Shown: positions 1-10,392, counted from the first letter of the stretch. The stretch is 64,000 nucleotides of DNA from Sorex araneus (GCF_027595985.1 NC_073313.1:104737052-104801051); one strand, 5' to 3'. A program made the numbers and translations. Notes: generated by a model not told the origin, from the sequence alone.

Positions 1-178
1 AGCCGGGCAAGCTACCAAGAGTATCCCGCCCACACAGCAGAGCCCCGAAAGCTAGCCAAGGCATATTCGATATGCCAAAAACAGTAACAACAAGTCTCAC
101 AATTGAGACGTTACTGGTGTCCGCTTGAGAAAATCGATGAACAATGGGATGACAGTGCGACAGTGTGACAGTGCTACA
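1..178 (+). mobile_element. RTE-tailed SINE (SINE-B), head cut by window edge
   Basis: Only the body and tail are present. The body contains GGCAAGCTACCAAGAG and the ATTCGATATGCC block. The tail runs from GAGACGTTACTGG through AAATCGATGAACAATGGG to a short repeated GACAGTG unit. The tail matches the 3' end of the RTE LINE copies elsewhere in the window, which suggests RTE machinery mobilised it. Confidence 0.8.
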
Positions 179-189
179 TCCATGTATAA

Positions 190-670
190 GCAAATTTCAT
201 GACCTGATTTTTCTTGACAGCTGCATAGTATTCCATTGTGCAGATGTACTACCACAGTTTCTTTATCCACTTATCTGTTCTCAGGCACTTGTATTGTTTC
301 CATATTCTGGCTATTGTGAATAGTGTTGCAATGAACATAGAATTGTAGATGGCTTTTCTTCATTGTGATTTTGGGCCACTAGGGTATATTCCCAGAAGCG
401 GTATTGCTGGGTTGGATGGAAGCTCAGTTTCTAGGGTAACACTTTTCACCGCCCTATTGTCCTGGTGTTCTCTTCCCTAACTTATCCTCCCCACTCCTGC
501 CCCAGTGCCAAGCTTCCTACTGAAGATCAGTTCTCCTGCTCTTCATTTCTATACCTTTGGACATTTGATATTCCCCTATAAAGTTTCTTTATATCCCACA
601 TATGAGGTATATCATTCTGAATCTGTTCCTCTCCCTCTGACTGATTTCACTCAAAATGATGACTCTCACT
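190..670 (-). mobile_element. L1 ORF2 3'-end fragment(s)
   Basis: Read on the minus strand, 200-470 encodes the end of L1 ORF2 (the TMEYYAA region near 230). 590-665 matches the SKMSQKE-type terminus. The two blocks are in the wrong order for one minus-strand copy, so this is either two insertions or one rearranged element. No coding capacity remains. Confidence 0.75.
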
Positions 671-698
671 TTAGAGAAAAGAAGGATAAAATAAATGT

Positions 699-900
699 AA
701 GGGCCACAGAGATAGCTGAACGGCCTGAGTGTGTGCTCTCCATGCAGGATGCCCAGTTTCTATCCCCAGCACCACATGATCCCTCAGATACTATTGTACC
801 ACCAAGAGCAATCCTGAGCAGACTTAAGTTATAGTCCCCAAACACTGTCAGGGGTGCTCCCCCACCTAAAAAACCCTCCAAACAGATAAAAAAAACAAGC
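699..900 (+). mobile_element. Old Sor SINE
   Basis: Diverged SINE with a recognisable head (CAGAGATAGCTGAACGG) and an A-rich tail at 886-900. The B box is degraded. Confidence 0.6.
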
Positions 901-904
901 AAAT

Positions 905-1396
905 GAAAAAAAGATGTAAGAGTATTTTATAAAAAGGCTGCCAAGTAGTTGTTCCTCCACATCCAAAGAAACTGGAACAAGGAGAAATAGACTGTGACTC
1001 GAATAGGAAGGATTTCGGTGGGTGTGGATAAGAACCTGGTGACTACCAGAAGTTCCAATCTGGCAGCTGAATCCAGCCCTCTAGCATGTTTTGTTTGGCT
1101 CTAGCAGTGTTTTCCCCATAATTGAATTCATTGCCAAACGTTAAAAAAGAAAGAAAGAAATCGCACAGAAACCCAAATTTCTAGCTTCTATTGAATAAAA
1201 AAAGTAAAACCCTGGCCACTCTGAACCCACACCCACAAGACAATGCTGGTGGGAGGGAGGTGGGGAGAGGGCTTCTTTGAGAAGGTTTTACCCTGGACAC
1301 ATCTCAAAGTGTCATAGTAATAGGACTCAGCTGGTAATTCTACAGATGCTAACAGTCTAAATTAGGAAATTCATAGAGATTGAAAATAAAATAATT
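905..1396. other. Interval with no recognised feature
   Basis: I see no exon, repeat family or regulatory structure I can support here, apart from A-rich runs near 1141-1160 and 1195-1207. Confidence 0.4.
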
Positions 1397-1553
1397 GGGG
1401 CTGGAGTGATAGTACAGAGGGTAAGGTGCTCGCCTTGCATGTGGTTGACCCTGGTTTGATCCTTTACATTCCATATTATCCTCCAAGCTGGCCGGGGTGA
1501 TCCCTGAACAGCACAGTGTATGGCCCAAAAACTGAAAAAAAAAAAAGAAAGAG
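1397..1553 (+). mobile_element. Sor SINE
   Basis: Good head (GGGGCTGGAGTGATAGTAC) and B box (GGTTTGATCC), ending in an A tail at 1538-1553. The middle of the body is shortened. Confidence 0.8.
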
Positions 1554-1689
1554 AATAGAATAGTGGCCACTCATGATTAGAGGCAACAAGGAGTTGAAAG
1601 GGATTGTTACTGGGTTAGGGATTTCTTTTGTGGGTGATAAAAATAAAATTAAGTAATTGTGGTGGTAGTTGCACCAAATTAAAAAAAAA

Positions 1690-1863
1690 TTATACCCCAC
1701 AGAATTGTCCACTGGGTGTGATCCCCAAACAGATGTGAAGTGCACAATCCCGAGGCTGTTCCCAGTGCAGTGCAGTGAGACTTTGTGGTGCCTGGAATCA
1801 AATCCAGGCCTCCCGCATGCACAGCTTGTACGCCAGCCCTTTAAGCCATCTTCCCCGCCCCTA
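1690..1863 (-). mobile_element. Old Sor SINE
   Basis: Reverse-strand body with ATCAAATCCAGGCCTCCCGCATGC marking the tRNA-like part (inverted B box). Strongly diverged in the body. Confidence 0.55.
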
Positions 1864-1944
1864 GCTGTACACGTGAAAAGAGCAAATTGTAAGGCATGAC
1901 ATGTGAGTGTAGCTATAAAGCAGTTGTTATGTAAGGACCAGGAA

Positions 1945-2065
1945 AAATGGCTCAAAGGGCTGGAGGGGATGTTTTGCATCCATCCTTGGCACCACATTCT
2001 CAGTCTGTGTAGCAAGCACCTCCAGTAGAGCGACTCCAAGCACTGAGACAGTAGTAGTCTCCGAG
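1945..2065 (+). mobile_element. SINE remnant
   Basis: Weak match to the SINE head (CAAAGGGCTGGAGGGGATG) and to the central CCTTGGCACCACAT block. Low confidence. Confidence 0.3.
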
Positions 2066-2237
2066 ACGGCTGAGTGTGCCTCCCCTTACCTCCTTCATGA
2101 AGAACACCTTGTTATGTCAAAAGCAGCGGTACTGATTCAGTTTGGTTGGTGAGGTGGGTGCTGAACAATTTCTCCAGCAATCTCCTCCATGTCAGTGGTG
2201 GCTGCTGATTCTGGAACCAACTCTTGATAGCTTCTTT

Positions 2238-2410
2238 TCATTCTTTTGGGTTTTGTGCCACACCTGGTTGTACTCAGGGCTTACTCTTGGCTCTGCGCTC
2301 CAGGATCATTCCTGGCAGTACTCAGGGAGCTGTATGGGGTGCCGGAATTGAACCCAGGTCAGCTGAGTGCAAGGCAAGCCCCCAAACTGTTGTATTATAA
2401 CTTTGGCCCT
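2238..2410 (-). mobile_element. Sor SINE
   Basis: Full-length reverse copy: poly-T side at 2236-2245, inverted B box near 2347-2357 (ATTGAACCCAGG), and the head end at CTTTGGCCC. Confidence 0.75.
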
Positions 2411-2475
2411 TGAACAGCTCTTAATACCATTTGTTTTCCACGTGGGCAGCACATTGGACCCACCCAAGGACTTGA

Positions 2476-2642
2476 TTTTTTCTTGTTTGGGGGGTGCCAC
2501 ACCAGGCAATACTCAGGGTTTTCTCCTGGCTCTGGATTCAGATATCACTCTTGTCAGTGCTCAGGGGACCATATGGATCAAATCTGGTCAGAAGTGTGCA
2601 AGGAAAACATCCTATCTGCTGTACTATTGCTTGCTCCCCTCA
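2476..2642 (-). mobile_element. Sor SINE
   Basis: Reverse copy with a conserved GGGGACCATATGG block and a degraded B box. It lies close to the preceding copy in the same orientation. Confidence 0.75.
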
Positions 2643-2924
2643 CCATCCGTCTCCAAGGACTTTTAAAAACTGTGTCCCATAAGAAATAAACACTTTCAAA
2701 ATCTGAGATTTTGAAAATTGTTATAAAGAAATATATGGCTCTATAGAAAACACAAAGATTCCAATATAGTATACAAAATGTCAGCATCTGAAAATAAAAT
2801 ATATTATTCTAATTTTAAGAATTAAAAAACAAACAAACAAAAACTGGGTCCCATCTCCAGGATTCTGATTACATTGGTCTAGCGGGAGTCTTGATTATTC
2901 TTAGCATTTTATTTTTATTTTATT

Positions 2925-3060
2925 TCTTTCTTTTAGTTTCTTTTTGGCCCACAGCCAGTGGTACTGGGGGGCCCTCCTGGCAGTCCTCAAAGGATGGAGA
3001 CCTTTGCCTTCTATGTACGGAGCATACTGCCAGCCAGTTGAGTTCTCTCCAGCAAGGAGG
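2925..3060 (-). mobile_element. Partial SINE
   Basis: Reverse-strand 3' half only (CTTTTTGGCCCACAGCCAG). The tRNA-like half is not convincing. Confidence 0.4.
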
Positions 3061-3081
3061 GGGCATCATTTTATTTATTTA

Positions 3082-3229
3082 ATTTTGCTCACATCCAACA
3101 GTGTTCAGGGATCCTGGCTCTGCACTCGGGCATCACTCCTGGCAGTGCTCGAGGGATCATGTGGGGTGCTGGGGGCTGGGGATTGAATCCAAGTTGACTG
3201 CAGTGCCTGAGGTGCTATCTCTCCAGCCC
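3082..3229 (-). mobile_element. Sor SINE
   Basis: Reverse copy ending in CTATCTCTCCAGCCCGG, the inverted head. The B-box region reads ATTGAATCCAAG. Confidence 0.75.
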
Positions 3230-3261
3230 GGTGTCAGCATTTTTAAAAAAAAATTATTTAT

Positions 3262-3433
3262 GGGGCCGGAGCGATAGCACAGCGGGTAGGGCGTTTGCCT
3301 TGCACGCAGCCGACCCGGGTTCGATCCCTGGCATCCCATATGGTCCCCAAAGCACTGCCAGGAGCAATTCCTGAGTGCAAAGCCAGGAGTAACCCCTGAG
3401 CATCTCTGGGTGTGACCCAAAAAGCAAAAAAAA
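3262..3433 (+). mobile_element. Young Sor SINE, tRNA-derived (reference copy)
   Basis: This is the least diverged plus copy and serves as the reference for the family. The head carries an A-box-like TAGCACAGCGG and a clean B box (GGGTTCGATCC), so it looks like a tRNA-derived pol III unit. The body holds CCCATATGGTCCCC, a CCTGAGTGCAAAGCC block and GGGTGTGACCCAAAAAGC, followed by an A tail. An A tail of this kind is typical of L1-mobilised SINEs; that L1 is the partner is inference. Confidence 0.9.
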
Positions 3434-3448
3434 CCAATTATTTATTTA

Positions 3449-3619
3449 TTGCTTCTTTTGGATCACACCTGGTGATGCACAGGGGTTATTCCTGGCTCTG
3501 CACTCAGGAATTACTTCTGGCTTGCTCAGAGGACCATATGGGATGCTGGGAATTGAACTCGTGTCGGCTGCGTGCAAGGCAAACGCCCTATCCGCTATGA
3601 TATTGCTCCAGCGGTCCCC
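3449..3619 (-). mobile_element. Sor SINE, inverted relative to its neighbour
   Basis: Reverse copy beginning at GCTTCTTTTGGATCACACC and ending at TTGCTCCAGCGGTCCCC. It faces the plus copy 15 bp upstream, so a transcript through both would fold into a long imperfect hairpin. Confidence 0.85.
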
Positions 3620-3734
3620 CCAACACCCCCCTCCCCCCCACCATCAGCATTTTAAAGTCCCCAGGTGTTCTACTTTGCAGCCCTGTTTAATTTGTATGCT
3701 GTTTGTTCGTTAGGGGCTGGAGGGGAGGCAGGGC

Positions 3735-3882
3735 TGTCGCTCACACCTGGCAAAGCTCAAGGCTTACTGCAGCCTCTTTGCTCTAGGATCGCTCCTGGTG
3801 GGGCTGTGTGTGGACTGTCAGGGATCGAACCCGGGTCGGCCACATACAAGGCAGCACCTTACTCGCGGCACTGTCAGCCCTA
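3735..3882 (-). mobile_element. Sor SINE
   Basis: Reverse copy with a preserved inverted B box (GATCGAACCCGGGTCGGCC). The poly-T end is not preserved. Confidence 0.7.
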
Positions 3883-4129
3883 TTTGAAACCCTTCTTGCT
3901 ACGCGTTGGGCCCATTTCCCTTTTGCCACGTTGCCCCAAGCCTGATGCGTGACTTCTGCCAGTCTGGCGTGACCCTGCCCCACTGTCTCAGTCCCACCCG
4001 ATTTCTGAGTGTCAGAAGCCTTAACATTTCCTACCCACTCAGCCCTGGCACCTGGCAGTTGTTTGGTTTTCTTGTGAGGCGTGGGTGAGAAGATGTGTGA
4101 GGCTTTGGGAAAACCTAGCGATCTCTCTC

Positions 4130-4460
4130 CTATGGGGTGCCCCCCCACCGCCACTGGACTAAGAACACTAGGCTCGCCAGCAGCCTTAGGCAGGGCGCCC
4201 CGCCTCCTGGTGGCTTCGGGCCACGCCCTCGTCTGGTGGCGCTGGGCCGCCACACGCCTTGGGCCTCCCCACCCCCACCGCCGCCCAGAAGGACTTGTGC
4301 CCGCCTCCCTGGAGCGGGGGAGGGGAGAACGGGAGCAGGCGGCAGGGGTGCGGAGTGGCAAGGGCAGGAAAGGCACCGCAACACCAACCGCGGAGCCTCT
4401 TCCCGCGGGGCTTGGCGGCCAGGAAGGGCAGGGGAGGGGCGCTGCCACCGGCTCTAACTG
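4130..4460. promoter_or_regulatory. Orphan CpG-rich patch
   Basis: About 330 bp of very GC-rich sequence with many CpG sites, including CCGCGG and CCCGCGGGG near 4388-4410. No recognised gene starts here. The reading frames through it are long only because stop codons are rare in GC-rich DNA. It could be a remote promoter, an enhancer island or the start of an unannotated transcript. Confidence 0.45.
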
Positions 4461-4694
4461 GGTAATTCATTATTGCGTGAGAGCATCTTCGAGCAGCAGC
4501 GCTGAACAAGGTCCAGGCATGGGCAAGTCATTCCAAGTGAAAAGAGGTTACAACCACAAAAACACAGAACATTGCGTTCTCGCTAGCGGGAGGAAGACAG
4601 CTGGGGCAAAGCCCATGGAAAGGCCCCCTCCCCCAGTCAGCCTTGCTTCGAAAGGACAGATACCGTTTCCCAGATGTTTGAGCCCCTTCCCCAA

Positions 4695-4759
4695 TACACA
4701 TGTACACACCTGCACGCATGCACACGCACACAAGCACACACACACACACACACACACAC
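4695..4759. repeat. (CA)n microsatellite
   Basis: Interrupted CA tract that becomes a pure ACACAC run at 4735-4758. Confidence 0.9.
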
Positions 4760-4937
4760 GGTACAACTTATTTTCCTTGTGTCATGAGCCTGAATGTGAC
4801 TATTCGTGATCCCTTTTTCTCAAGTACTTACTTGTCTCGTTTCCTCGAGATTGGAAAGTACTTAATGAGATTCTCCCTCGAAGGTGCAGTAAACGCTAGG
4901 GGAAAGTCGGAGTGAAATGCAAGGCTTGGAACTCTTT

Positions 4938-4961
4938 GGATTTCACACTGGTGTGAAATCC
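4938..4961. promoter_or_regulatory. Perfect 24-bp inverted repeat, T-box-like
   Basis: Arms GGATTTCACAC and GTGTGAAATCC are perfect reverse complements separated by TG. Each arm contains TTTCACAC/GTGTGAAA, a T-box half-site core. Known Brachyury palindromes have a slightly wider centre, so binding is only a possibility. Confidence 0.5.
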
Positions 4962-6045
4962 CAGGCTGCCGTGGGGCAAGGAGGCCAAAGCATGTGGGTT
5001 TGATGGCAGAGGCCACCCTAATTGATTTAGCACCCAGGACACTTTCCCACCTGCTCTGGCTAACGCCTGGGAGGCCCAGGAGCAGGGAGGAGGCAGAGCG
5101 GATAGTTTGGAGAGCAAACACAGGCCTCTGGTGGCAGGTCACTGTGGGTCACCTCCTGATCCACCAGGACCCCTTCTCTTGTCAAGAGAGGCTTTGCTCC
5201 TGGGTTTTCACTGTGTGCTGTAAAGCAGGCACGTGGCTGCCTGCTGGAGAGCAATGGAGGATGACAACTCCTGTCTGAGCGGAGGGGCCATAGGGAGGGA
5301 GAGGGCGGAGGCCCTGTTTTGAGTTCTCTGAGCAGCTTCTTCCTTCCACCCAAGGAATCTGAGCGACTGTGGGAGAGGGCTGGGCTGGAGGTGCTGAGCA
5401 GCTTTGGAGGAAGCTCGACCCAGTGTTCGCAGACAGCCCAGATCCTGGACGATTGACCCCGACCCCACCTCTCCCACAACCAAATACACTGGAAATTAGC
5501 TGACAAGACAAGAGTCTCCACCCCACCTGGACTCATCAGTCCACTTTCTGCCTCTGCCCTTTGTCCTCTGGCTGCTTCTCCAACAATGGCACAAGACATA
5601 AAGGCTAAAGTCTGAAGTCCAGAGTGAAAATGATTCAAAATTCAGGTGGAAGGCACTGGAAGAAGCACGATCTGTGGGCCAAGGACTGAGTTCTTGCTAG
5701 GGGGGATGCTAGGGGAGGGTTCATGTGATCAGGAGCTGGTGGTCTGGAGGGGATCATCCTCAGCTGAAAGCTTGGGAAAAGAAATTGGAGGAGGGTTTGA
5801 TGTGAATATAGGAATGAAAAAAATTTTTTTAAATAATCTGAGAAGAACTGGATGAGGAAATGCAATGGTCCAAAGTGGGGATGCTTAGATCACTCTTGGC
5901 CCCAGAATATAGGCAGGAAAAGGAAAATATCATTTGTGTGTGTATGTGTGTGTGTGTGAATAGACAGATGAGAAGCAGTGGAGGCAGGGATCAAGGGCAC
6001 TCAGATACATCAGTGGTATTAAGGAATAATAGAGCTAAATATCCA

Positions 6046-6253
6046 AACCACAGAGTCAACAACACAGAAATCACAAGACCCAAACTTTAACAATGGAACT
6101 TAGAAAGGTGTCTGTCAAGAGGCCAGGCTGTGGGTGGGAGAGGGAACCTGGGGACATTGGAGGAGGGAAGTTGACACTAGGGTGGGATTAGTGCTAGAAA
6201 ATTACATGTCTAAAATTCAACTATGAATAACTTTGTAAATCACAGTGCTTTAA
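6046..6253 (+). mobile_element. L1 3'-end fragment (old subfamily)
   Basis: Contains the shrew L1 3' UTR signature: a purine-rich GGAGGAGGGAAGTTGACAC block, then AAATTCAACTATGAATAACTTTGTAAA. It abuts the RTE fragment to the right. Confidence 0.6.
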
Positions 6254-6865
6254 TCACTTGTATCACTTGTCATCAATTTGCTCCAGCGGGTGTCAGTAAC
6301 ATCTCCATTAGTCCCTGTTGAGTGCTAGTGTAGCCCAAAGGCATCTGCTCACTCCAGGAACACGAAGAGACTCAAACCATTGATTCAGGGTCTGGGTGAA
6401 GAAGTCTGACCATCTTGTAGGTGGGCAGCCACGCGGTCTTTTGATGTCCCGTGGAATCTAGTCGATAATAGCTCTAGTCTAGCGGTCGTCTCTGAATTGC
6501 ATCACGTGTCCAGCCCATCTGGTTTTTGATGCCTTGGCAAATGAGACAGCGTCCCTGCTTCTTTTTTTTTTTTTTTGCTTTTTGGGTCACACCCAGCGGT
6601 GCACAGGGGTTACTCCTGGCTCTGCACTCAGGAATCACCCCTGGCGGTGCTCAGGGGACCATATGGGATGCTGGGAATCGAACCCGGGTCGGCTTCGTGC
6701 AAGGCAAATGCCCTACCCGCTGTGCTATTGCTCCAGCCCCAACATCCCTGATTCTTGATCATCAACCGAAGTCAGAACTCTGGATTCCTTCTCTCACTTG
6801 AGTGGAATGTGATACTCCAAGCATAGCTCATTTGAGTCCTCTTTGGGATACCCGAATAGCTTTCT
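6254..6865 (-). mobile_element. RTE-clade LINE 3' fragment, split by a SINE
   Basis: Matches the larger RTE copy at 27359-27800 in the same orientation through its tail (CACTTGTCATCAATTTGC) and ORF C-terminal region. 6740-6865 continues the match after the inserted SINE. Coding capacity is lost. The RTE insertion therefore predates the nested SINE. Confidence 0.8.
6557..6739 (-). mobile_element. Young Sor SINE nested in RTE fragment
   Basis: Long poly-T start, intact body and inverted B box (ATCGAACCCGGGTCGGC). The host sequence TCCCTG is repeated on both sides, consistent with a short target-site duplication; the undisturbed host version is visible in the RTE copy at 27668-27680. Confidence 0.9.
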
Positions 6866-8220
6866 CGGTGCTTTGATAAAAGTAGAAAATGTTAAAAATG
6901 TTTTTGAGAAGAGGTGAGGGATAACAGAGAGTTAATGGACATAAAAGAAAATCTGGTTCATTATACTAGCCAACACTGCTGACAGTATCAGAGGCAGGAT
7001 ACATGTGTTACATAGATAATCTCAGGGAATCCTTTTGAGAACCCCAATTTCCACCATCTCACATGATTGTTAAGGGCTCTGAAATTTGGTATAACTTATT
7101 CAAACTCCACAGCTAGGAACAGAAGTGAATTCCTAGCTGTTGCCTTTTCATTAGCTTCTTTCCAACTGGTGATATATCAGCCTCACAGGTTAGCAAGCAA
7201 GTTACTGGAAGGTTCCTTTCTGACCCTAAGGAGATCACTGTATCCCACAGATCCCAGGAAAAGCCAAGGGAGACTGGGAAAATTCTCACCGCACACTTCA
7301 GGCCCGCTCTTCCTTGTGGACTTTGGAGAAGAGGCCTTGTGAGCGGCCAGCCTCTGTTCTCGGCTGTGAGTCATGTGCAGATCCACGTGCGGCCATGAGG
7401 CTCATGGGACAGGGCTGGGAGTTGAGGTTGGCACGAGTGTCTGGGCTAGAGCAGAACAAAACAACAACCAGAAGCAAGCTCTGCCTTCTTGGCTCTTACA
7501 CACACACGCACACACATGCACACACACACCTCCAGGCATGCTAGACTTGAGCAAAGAGACTGTCCTAGAAGTTCCTGGCTAGCAGGGCTAGTAGGAAGAG
7601 TCTCTTTAATCAGCTGTGCTAAAGATCACCCCAGAAAAGTCAGCACTGTTTAGACACCTGTTGTTTGCCCCCACGTGAACCTTTCTATAAAGGTTTGCTT
7701 TCGGGGACCTTGGGAAGGTTCTTAGGGGATGTCAGCTCCTTGCCATAGCACACAGGCCTTCCTGGCCAGAGATAGTGAATCACTTGGGCCAGAATGCAGC
7801 ATCTGCTTCAGAGAACACAGTGTGCTCTGGCCTGGAGCCGGAGAGGAAAGGGAAGTGTGCAGGATTGCCTGGCCAGGGGAATGGCTGGGAGGGGTTTCTG
7901 CCATGGATGTTTTGCAGAAGCCTCCTAAGTGGTACCAGCTACTGCCTTGCCTACCTCCCATGGGCAGCAGGAGGCAGTGCAGGAGGTAGTGGATGCAATG
8001 TCACAAAGCATGGCCCAGCCTCACTTGGAGGCAGCTTCCTCAGTTCTTACCTCTCTTGTGTATACTTAGGGTTAAGATAATAAGATCTGATCAGAGCTGG
8101 GTTGCACTGGGGCTCCACCTTCTTCCATCTCCCATTCTCCCAGCACCAATACTAGCACTCAGGCATAGATCTTCTGTTCCCTGAATTGCTATCATGCACA
8201 GCCTCCATCTCCTGCCAACT
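6866..8220. other. Unique interval
   Basis: No exon or recognised repeat apart from a short CA-rich run at 7497-7530. The open frames are short and lack family resemblance. Confidence 0.4.
7497..7530. repeat. Imperfect (CA)n
   Basis: CACACACACG-type tract with interruptions. Confidence 0.8.
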
Positions 8221-8224
8221 CGAT

Positions 8225-8405
8225 TCTCTGCAACACTTGGGTAAGGCATTTGCTAGGCATGAGGCCAACCCTGGTTTGATTTCCTGGCACCAGAGGATTG
8301 CCTGAGTCCCACCAGGAGAGGTTCTTGAGCCAAGAATAGTCCCTGAACACCACCATGTGTGACCAACCAAATCTACCCCTCTCCTCCCCCCCCCCGCCCC
8401 CACAA
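8225..8405 (+). mobile_element. Old Sor SINE
   Basis: Diverged plus copy with head GGTAAGGCATTTGC and CCCTGGTTTGATTTCC. A poly-C tract (8386-8400) interrupts the 3' end. Confidence 0.6.
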
Positions 8406-8409
8406 AAAA

Positions 8410-9395
8410 TAACCCTTCAGTGGCACTTCATTCTCCCCAAAGCATGGGGCAAACATTGTGTTGTGTCAGTCAAGACCTTCACAAATTGGCTCAATCTTGC
8501 TCTTCACACTTGTAGGGAAGACCAGTAAATGAGGAGTTCCATGTGAACGCAAGAGATCACTTGTTACTTAAAGTATGTCCCTCGCATTGTATTGGCATTT
8601 TTAATTTTCTAAATCTGGAAACCCTACTCTCATTCCATATCTAGTCCAACTGATACAACTATGCAGCCATGTGTCACGTATGGACCCTTTCTTTGCTCCA
8701 CAACACATCCTAGATAGAAGGCAATCCTGACAGGCTCTACCATATATCCTGGTTGTGCCAATGGCTGTAGTACCAGCAATGTGTATGTAATTACATTCTA
8801 TGATATTCATAAAACCTAACAGATTTCCTAACGAAGCATTTCCCAGAACACATTCCCTCTCCTAAAGGACACAGAACAGTCTTTAGGTTCTCATCACTTT
8901 CTTCAGTTAAGGCACAAATTTACAAGTGAACGGTTTCTTTGGCTTTAGTGTCTCCCTCTTCCAAACACACGCCTCTGCTCTAGAAGGTAGCTCAGGCCAT
9001 TCTGTCACTTCCATTCAATGAAGATTGTCTTTTGCAACTCTCACTCTTCTCCAAATACTGCCCCACCTCCATTTTCATCCTCCATTTTGTTTTCTTTTAA
9101 GTGTGCCAATAAGCCACACCTGTGGGCCCTTGCCACACCTCACCCTCCTGCCTAATGTTTGATTGTCCTCTATTTTGCATTCCAATCTGCTACTCTGTTG
9201 AGTGGATCTTCTCCACAAGCTCGGAAGCTCCAAGAGAATAAAGCGAATAAGCCTCATAACTCTTCATTAGTGTCTCCTTCCTCTCATCATTGTGTAGAGG
9301 GGTGGGGGCTTTCAATAAATGAAGATAGTTTGCTTGGTGGTTTATTTGCTTTCTCTCCTCAAGGAAAATTACTAGTTGTTTTAATTAGATTTGAT
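8410..9395. other. Unique interval
   Basis: I recognise neither a gene nor a repeat family in this stretch. Confidence 0.4.
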
Positions 9396-9399
9396 ATTT

Positions 9400-9560
9400 G
9401 TAACATACTAGGTACGTCTGGGAATGGGGATTTACTCCTAGCTCTGAGCTCAGAAGTGACCCCTAGTGCTACTCAGGAGACCTGTAAGGCAGGGGAATAT
9501 GAATCAGGGTGGGCTCCATGCAAAGCAAATGCCTCATCTCCTATGTAATCTCTCTGGCTC
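9400..9560 (-). mobile_element. Old Sor SINE
   Basis: Reverse copy with GGATTTACTCCTAGCTCTGAGC in the body and ATGTAATCTCTCTGGC at the head. The B box is degraded. Confidence 0.6.
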
Positions 9561-9616
9561 TCTAGGAAATCTCTAAATTGAAGCATACAGCTCCGTTTGA
9601 ATTAGCAAACATTTTT

Positions 9617-10392
9617 TTAAATGTAGGAGTACTGCTATTTATTCAGCCACTGATTAAGCTGATTGAATTGGGCATGATCTCCGCATTACTTATTTTAATC
9701 ACCGTGAAATACAGTCATAAAGCTTTTATGTTCGAGATTCAGCCATGCAATGATTGAACACCCATCCCTCTACCAGTGCACACTTTCCACCACCATTGTC
9801 ATCACTATATCACCCCTGTCCTCATCCCAGTCCTCACCCTGCCTCCATGGCAGGCAATTTCCCCAATACTCTCTCTCAAATTTGGGGCATTATATTTTGC
9901 TCAAATTTTCCCACCATCATTCAAGCCTGTCTGCCAGGGGCAGATGCTAGATCATTTAATGTCCAGTGCTCATTTTTAATATCTTGGGTGGCATGGCCAC
10001 TTGCTTCTGGAATCCTAGATTGTAAATGGTTGGGTTCCAGAGACATTTCTGTAGGGCACTAATCCATTTTGGAATTCAATTGGGCGTCTCTGGACCAGGG
10101 TTGTTGGTGTGCTAAGATGGTGCCCGGAGGCACATTGTGGGGGTGACAGCCAGGTCGATGAGCGGGGAGGGAACCGGGAAGGGACAGCCCGGCACCTCTG
10201 CCACCATGCGGCATGGAGATTTAATCCCGGAACCCGCATACCTGCGCCTTTCTTGTGGAAGCTCTCGGTCACTGGGATTCCATCTTGAGTCGGCGGGAAG
10301 AGTATACCTGCTCTACCTGGGGTGCCCCAGTAAAACCGGCTTGGTATGAGGCCTGGAGAGATCTCCGGCTCTGTGGTGTCTTCCGGGACTTG
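9617..10392 (-). mobile_element. TSD-flanked retro-insertion: L1-type 3' UTR, CpG-rich 5' part, transduced tail
   Basis: A 14-bp duplication TAGCAAACATTTTT flanks it (9603-9616 and 10393-10406). In minus-strand order it has a CpG-rich segment (10070-10392), a noncoding middle, an L1-type 3' UTR (9690-9950) and a terminal 56-bp block (9621-9676) that reappears alone at 26476-26531. No ORF1 or ORF2 is present. Confidence 0.8.

Larger units (their letters stand above)
4461..6045. other. Unique, SINE-free interval
   Basis: No interspersed repeat is recognised, in contrast to the flanking SINE clusters. It holds a CA microsatellite, a 24-bp palindrome and a short TG run at 5933-5960. I see no convincing exon. 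Confidence 0.5.

Noticed and set aside
1476..2039. 187-residue minus-strand frame
   Set aside because: It passes through two SINE copies and unrelated flank. No conserved domain.
3262..3335. tRNA-like sequences with A and B boxes
   Set aside because: These are SINE heads, repeated dozens of times and joined to a SINE body. They lack a full cloverleaf and are not tRNA genes.
4081..4809. 242-residue open frame across the GC-rich patch and CA repeat
   Set aside because: It ends in a poly-His/Thr stretch from the CA microsatellite, with competing frames in all phases and no domain.
5060..5638. 192-residue minus-strand frame in the unique region
   Set aside because: Low-complexity Pro/Ser content, no splice or homology support, and overlapping frames of similar quality.
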